DNA of 12,003 nt from Euperipatoides rowelli (taxonomy: Eukaryota > Onychophora > Udeonychophora > Euonychophora > Peripatopsidae): the NCBI GenBank assembly GCA_003024985.2, contig PXIH01S0011594.1. One strand, 5' to 3'. Positions 8,347 to 12,003 of this stretch are shown here, piece after piece. A program made the translations under genes and the position numbers. Within the stretch, counting starts at the first letter, position 1; every line of letters starts with the position of its first letter. The notes under the pieces are model-generated. The model did no database searches and had not been told where the DNA came from. It saw only the letters and a list, made by a program, of their open reading frames with translations.

Positions 8347-8490
8347 AGTTTTACTGAGAGGAGCTAACTAGACGAGTGAAGATAATTGTTTCCAAACAAA
8401 CTCGTGGGCATGCATGCTGACTGTTATCAGCTATACAAAAATATTTTATTATTCACTCTTTTTGAAATAAAGTCTAGCCTTTCTTTAAAA
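8347..8490 (+). terminator. 3' UTR and poly(A) signal of the inferred host gene
   Basis: After the TAA at 8344 there are about 120 bases of mixed composition and then AATAAA at 8466-8471. A transcript end would be expected near 8485-8490. This supports exon C as the terminal exon. The signal alone is weak evidence in AT-rich DNA. Confidence 0.45.
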
Positions 8491-9577
8491 ACAAAACAAA
8501 AATATTGTAGTCTGATTACAGACTTTCTAAATTTATAATATTTTAAATAAATTGAAAGATCATCATCTTTGAAAACAACAAAAATATTAAAATATATACG
8601 GTACATACTTTATTTAAAGAATTTATATGGTACTACAAACATACAGTATAGCAAATTTTGAGCATACAATACAATGAATATAAAATAACAATATAGAAAT
8701 ATTATCATAATAAATTTACAACTTTATGACTTTAATAGAAATACAGTATAACAAACATGAATATTTAGATATCTGTCTAGAAACATTTATACAATTATAA
8801 AGAATTATAACTTATCAATTGGAGGATTTGTTCTTACATAATATGTTTGAAAATAAAAAAATAACAATCAATCAATACCATATCTTCCTAACTTTGAATA
8901 TTAATAACTGAAACAATATTTATGAACAAATATTATGATATCCTAGCCATTATTTCATTAATGAATACCAACAGTTAGTCAGACTCAAGCAGAAAAAAAA
9001 AACTATTTATTATTTATTAAATTCCCAAAAAATGAGTACTAACTTAAGTCAAAAAAAATAAATAGGAAAAAAGCGAAGGGGGTGTTCGGTTATTAAAAAA
9101 TATTCTGAGTTAAATGATTTAAAAGGAAAAAAAAAAAACTCTTTCTATATTCCAGTATGAACTTCTAATACTGTAATTACTTGTCTATGGCTCTATGAAT
9201 AAAATCTACGACTAGGCTGTATTTGATATGACTAAGCAAACTCTAGGTATGAATACTACTACTCCCTTGAGACTTTGATGAAAATGATAATATTATTTTC
9301 AATAATTCGACCATGCCAAACAAAATAAAAAAAGAAAAAAAAGTTTTTTTCTTATCTCTATAAGAAATTTTTTGTCAAGTCTAGTCCTAACAAAAGGATG
9401 ATAACTTGCTTTATTTAAATTTCCAAGAAATAGCAACTTTTAGATTAATCCCATTAAAAATGTTTTTATAAAGTAAAACTCAGGTATACAGTCAGTTGAC
9501 ACCATACAATCAATAAGACAACATGACTGACCCTAATGAATTATACCAAAATGTAAACTGCAAAATGCAGAAACTAA
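8491..9577. other. AT-rich stretch, no supported gene
   Basis: There is no credible coding frame on either strand. ATACAGTATA followed by (G/A)CAAA occurs at 8641 and 8741, exactly 100 bases apart. On the minus strand an AATAAA at 8614-8609 is followed by GT-rich DNA, so this could be the 3' UTR of a leftward gene, but I found no matching coding region to the right. A-runs are frequent around 8990-9140 and 9325-9345. Confidence 0.4.
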
Positions 9578-10285
9578 TCTACAGACAATGAAGAGATATT
9601 CGTCAACTCACCAAATTTCAGACGGGGTACATTAGCGATAGATGAGTACCTGGAGGGAGAGTCAGAGCGATGGGCTAATGTATGCCTACAAGAATCACAG
9701 GCTATTAGCACCATGACACAGTGGCTGAAATTGAACGGCATGCCATGGCTTGGTTTGAAGCAATTGTTGAGGAATGTGATAAGTTGTTTACATGTTTTAA
9801 GCAGGGCTGCTTAAGACATGGCTAATGATTGAGCAGAACATATGGTGCATCGTTTCAGGAGATTAAGGGTGCCCCACATCCCTGACAATGAAACTCGAGG
9901 CACAAACATGAGAGACATGGATGTGGCAAGAATGGATGTCAAAACGGAGACTGAAACAGCTTTGACAATGGATAGCGGTACACAAATGGACATTACAATT
10001 ACTCCATCAATCGTTGAGAAGAATTCCAAGCCAGCAAAATCAACTAGCCAGGGAAAACCCTGCCGAAAGAAGCAATCACAGAATATTAACCGACATACTA
10101 AACATACAAAGGGGAAAAGGATGCGCAAGGACAGTCACCGACAATGGATTTGTAAGGACTGCCAAAGAGCAAAGAAAGTGACCTTAAATAAAGGGGTGCT
10201 AACATGACCTGTCTATGTCAAACCAGACAAGATGCAATGTGAGGCGAATAAAAAGGCCTCAAATAAACGCCAGAGAAAAAAGTAA
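9578..10285 (+). pseudogene. Decayed basic protein-coding relic, family unknown
   Basis: One frame is open except for stops at 9812-9814 (TAA), 9830-9832 (TGA) and 10205-10207 (TGA), and ends at TAA 10283-10285. The longest open part is 9842-10207. It is GC-richer than its flanks. The early part reads GTLAIDEYLEGESERWANVC, the middle is polar and Thr-rich, and the end is Lys/Arg-rich with a WICKDCQRAKK segment (one CxxC). Between about 9709 and 9820 a neighbouring frame also looks protein-like (MAWFEAIVEECDKLFTCF), which suggests a frameshift in the relic. It could be a gag-like or ORF1-like product of a retroelement, a transposase accessory protein, or a host pseudogene. I recognise no diagnostic domain. 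The overlapping minus frame looks like a shadow. Confidence 0.45.
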
Positions 10286-10565
10286 TGACTTTCTTAAAAA
10301 AAACTTTTTGCTTAAAATTTATTATATAAGAAAAATTTGTTTAAAAAGTTTTAAATTTTACTAACTGTTTGTTTTGCGAAAAAAAAATATATTAATATTT
10401 TTCTATTTTTATTTCTCAAAAAAAATAAAAAATTTTCATTATTAAATGTTTACCTTGTGCCTTATTAATCTCTGTCTCCAATATGACATTTCTCTCACCT
10501 AGACACAATATCACCCATATTCGACTAATGCATTCGTAACCATTTATGTATTTTAATCTGTTATG
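10286..10565. other. AT-rich gap
   Basis: Nothing coding is visible. A- and T-runs dominate to about 10440, then mixed sequence leads to the hairpin at 10566. Confidence 0.4.
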
Positions 10566-10612
10566 TATTTTGGCACCAGAGGCATTCATTCAATGCCTCT
10601 GGTGCCAAAATA
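10566..10612. repeat. Perfect 21-bp inverted repeat (hairpin)
   Basis: The left arm 10566-10586 (TATTTTGGCACCAGAGGCATT) is the exact reverse complement of 10592-10612, with loop CATTC. The inner 15 bp are GC-rich compared with the region. Perfect arms imply recent origin or selection. It lies downstream of the minus-strand gypsy pol end, in what could be its decayed 3' LTR. It could otherwise be two transposon ends joined head to head, or a structured RNA stem. Confidence 0.85.
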
Positions 10613-10762
10613 TGAAGAGCAGGGAAAAGGTCTACAGTTAATCTAAGGTTAGTATTTATTTTTCACACGTGTTTTATTTTTAATTAAATCAATAAAAGAT
10701 TACTATGTCTCCACAACACTGTTTTATTTATAGTTTTGAGAACAAGAGTATTAATTATGAAA

Positions 10763-10786
10763 CATAAAAATTCCCTCTCTTCTTTT
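10763..10786 (-). other. Candidate polypurine tract and LTR start of the gypsy element
   Basis: On the minus strand, downstream of the pol stop, AAAAGAAGAGAGGGAA (10786-10771) is a purine tract. TGTTTCAT begins at 10764, six bases after it. In Ty3/gypsy elements the purine tract primes plus-strand DNA and the 3' LTR starts with TG next to it. The six-base gap and the lack of a second LTR in this window keep this tentative. Confidence 0.25.
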
Positions 10787-10874
10787 ACAAAAGAGCAAGA
10801 AAGAACAAGGAAAAAAAATATAAAAATAAAAAAAATTACACGCATTATGCACAAAAAATTTTGATCTTGTCATG

Positions 10875-10960
10875 CTAATTAATCAAACAATGCCAATCTA
10901 TTTTTGTGTAAATGAACTACACTAATTAATAATGTCTGTCAATCTATTTCTGCATAACCA
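10875..10960. repeat. Two-copy 47-bp imperfect tandem repeat
   Basis: CTAATTAAT occurs at 10875 and 10922, and TG(C/T)CAATCTATTT(T/C)TG follows in each unit at matching offsets, giving a period of about 47 bases. It lies between the gypsy pol stop and the candidate purine tract. It is non-coding and small; its role is unknown. Confidence 0.45.
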
Positions 10961-11011
10961 TAACTTCTCTAGAGAAGATTTTAAATTTTGGCTTTGTTCA
11001 CTTTACTTCAT

Positions 11012-11934
11012 CTACTTTATTGCTTTCTTTGGTCTAAGCAAGTAGCGAGAAAGTTGACAATTGTCATCTACGAATGGAGGGGAGGCGTCTTGTTGAGCTT
11101 TGTTAATAAAAACAGTAATGTCTTTACATTGACTGTAATCAGCTTTTTTAGTATTATGATATATACAACCGGATGTGAGATGCCCTCTAGGGTTTTTGTC
11201 TTTACCCATTTTTGCTGATTGGTTTCTAACTTGTTTATCTGATGTGCTATTGCTGACATTGATGTCATCCAATATGAATCTTTGGAAATAAGGTTTTATT
11301 CTATCAAAATGCACATTCTTTGTTTCACTGGGGTTCTCTTGGTAANTTGCCAGGGAGCTGCAATAAACTATGTGGTATGGTCCTTTATATCATGATTTAA
11401 ATTTGCAGTTCGTACCCATATAGGAGGTAGGGTCCAATACTAGTACAGGTTGGCCCAAACTACATTCTTTTAATTTAAATTTCCCCACCTGATTTGTACA
11501 TGAATAAAATGAAGCCCTTGTTAGATTTTCATGTACTTGAGTGCACACCATACTTAAGCGCTCAATTAGTTCCTACACTATATCTGATATGTCATCAGTG
11601 TCAACCTCATTTCCTAAGTTGAATTCTGAGGCAGAGTCGAGTGGGTCAAACCCATGAAGAATATAAAATGGGGACTGATTTGTCAACCTATTTTGGTGTT
11701 AGATCTTTCTGCACAGCCGTTAGAGGAAGGGTGGTACCCGAATATGAAAATCTTTTTTACCTCTAAATGGGCACACAATGTCCTAAATATCTTCCCGGTC
11801 ATCTGAGGACCTCAGTCTGTGACTATTTCTGAATTCGCATGGAATGAATTGTATAAATACGAAGCTCAACAAAATAAGATATTACCGTGACCATGTTAAT
11901 AGTAATGTTTTCAAATTATTCTAATACCTTTTAA
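11012..11934 (-). pseudogene. Ty3/gypsy pol relic: integrase core, C-terminal region and tail
   Basis: Read leftward from about 11930, the start is a weak match to the first integrase strand (NMVTVISYFVE), then a frame change near 11866, then SEIVTD with Asp at 11815-11817. The motif GYHPSSNGCAERSN follows with Glu at 11707-11709. Exactly 35 residues lie between that Asp and Glu, as in the D,D-35-E active site. The core is then cut: about 35-40 residues usual before SPFYILHGFDP are missing and the frame changes. The C-terminal part includes GQPVLVLDP, YKGPYHI and VHFDRIKPYF, typical of gypsy integrase ends, and a tail runs to TAG at 11012-11014. Stops are at 11812-11814, 11573-11575 and 11390-11392. 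The N at 11346 falls in it. Integrase inserts element DNA into the host genome; this copy is dead. Confidence 0.82.
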
Positions 11935-12003
11935 CCCTTTCCACTCCAATGGCGATTGAAAATCGCCCATTTCAATTTAGAAATTCCACTCAAATGGCGA
12001 TTC
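11931..12003 (+). mobile_element. Candidate piggyBac-like transposon end (runs off the window)
   Basis: The integrase frame is lost at TTAA (11931-11934), which is followed by CCCTTTCCACTCC. piggyBac-family elements insert at TTAA and their ends commonly start with CCC plus T-rich bases. Next come the palindrome GGCGATT-GAA-AATCGCC (11951-11967) and a repeat of TTCCACTC(C/A)AATGGCGATT at 11939 and 11984, a period of 45. A non-autonomous MITE-type element is possible. Only one end is visible and there is no transposase. Confidence 0.4.

Noticed and set aside
8300-8420. Hammerhead-like words (CTGGATGAGG, GAGTTTC) near 8320
   Set aside because: No consistent three-stem fold; the stretch is better explained as exon C and 3' UTR.
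9811-10128. Minus-strand open frame of 105 codons
   Set aside because: It overlaps the plus-strand relic. It looks hydrophobic and Cys-rich because it is antisense to Lys/Arg codons; no domain or splice support was seen.
10988-11218. Plus-strand open frame of 76 codons
   Set aside because: It is antisense to the end of gypsy pol, which has a recognisable C-terminus; no independent support.
11068-11268. Second minus-strand frame inside the gypsy tail
   Set aside because: It is an alternative register of the longer frame 11012-11314, which continues from VHFDRIKPY.
1-12003. CRISPR array, tRNA or rRNA gene, bacterial operon
   Set aside because: No regular short repeats with spacers, no cloverleaf or rRNA core sequence noticed, and no ribosome-binding-site-linked genes; the content is eukaryotic.

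Overview
This is an AT-rich window from an animal, most likely invertebrate, nuclear genome. There is no bacterial-style gene packing. Instead it holds nested, decayed retroelements, homopolymer tracts, spliceosomal intron/exon signals and AATAAA poly(A) signals. I cannot name the species from the sequence. Two N bases (about 3354 and 11346) are unresolved positions.

Layout. Positions 1-330 hold nothing I can assign. At about 330-632 is a retroelement-like tail or solo-LTR-like stretch with two CCCGA/TCGGG hairpins, a TATATAAG box and a (TTA)n run. A Penelope-like element (PLE) relic lies on the minus strand at about 640-1222, with an open GIY-YIG endonuclease frame. Directly against it is a nearly complete but dead L1/Tx1-like non-LTR retrotransposon (LINE) on the plus strand, 1223-5790. 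It has ORF1 with CCHC zinc knuckles, then ORF2 with an AP-type endonuclease, a reverse transcriptase with a YIDD box and a C-terminal zinc finger, then AATAAA and oligo(A). A stretch at 5791-6362 has C-rich runs on the plus strand. A second copy of the same PLE GIY-YIG segment, in opposite orientation, occupies 6363-6740, so the two PLE fragments bracket the LINE. A diverged tandem repeat and more C-runs follow (6948-7270).

At 7665-8346 I infer the last three exons of a protein-coding gene on the plus strand. The splice sites are plausible, the reading phases agree at both junctions, and a stop codon and AATAAA follow. I do not recognise the protein. If this is right, the PLE/LINE cluster to its left sits in an intron or upstream of this gene.

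From 8500 to 9570 there is AT-rich sequence without a supported gene. A decayed, lysine/arginine-rich reading frame of unknown origin covers about 9578-10285. At 10566-10612 there is a perfect 21-bp hairpin. The right end holds the 3' part of a decayed Ty3/gypsy pol gene on the minus strand (11012 to about 11930): integrase D(35)E core, C-terminal region and post-pol tail. Its frame is cut at a TTAA followed by CCCTTT and a GGCGATT/AATCGCC palindrome, which looks like the end of a piggyBac-type DNA transposon running off the window.

Apart from the inferred host exons, nothing here looks like a working gene system. The interest lies in the nesting order, the inverted PLE pair, the hidden exons and the terminal DNA-transposon signature.
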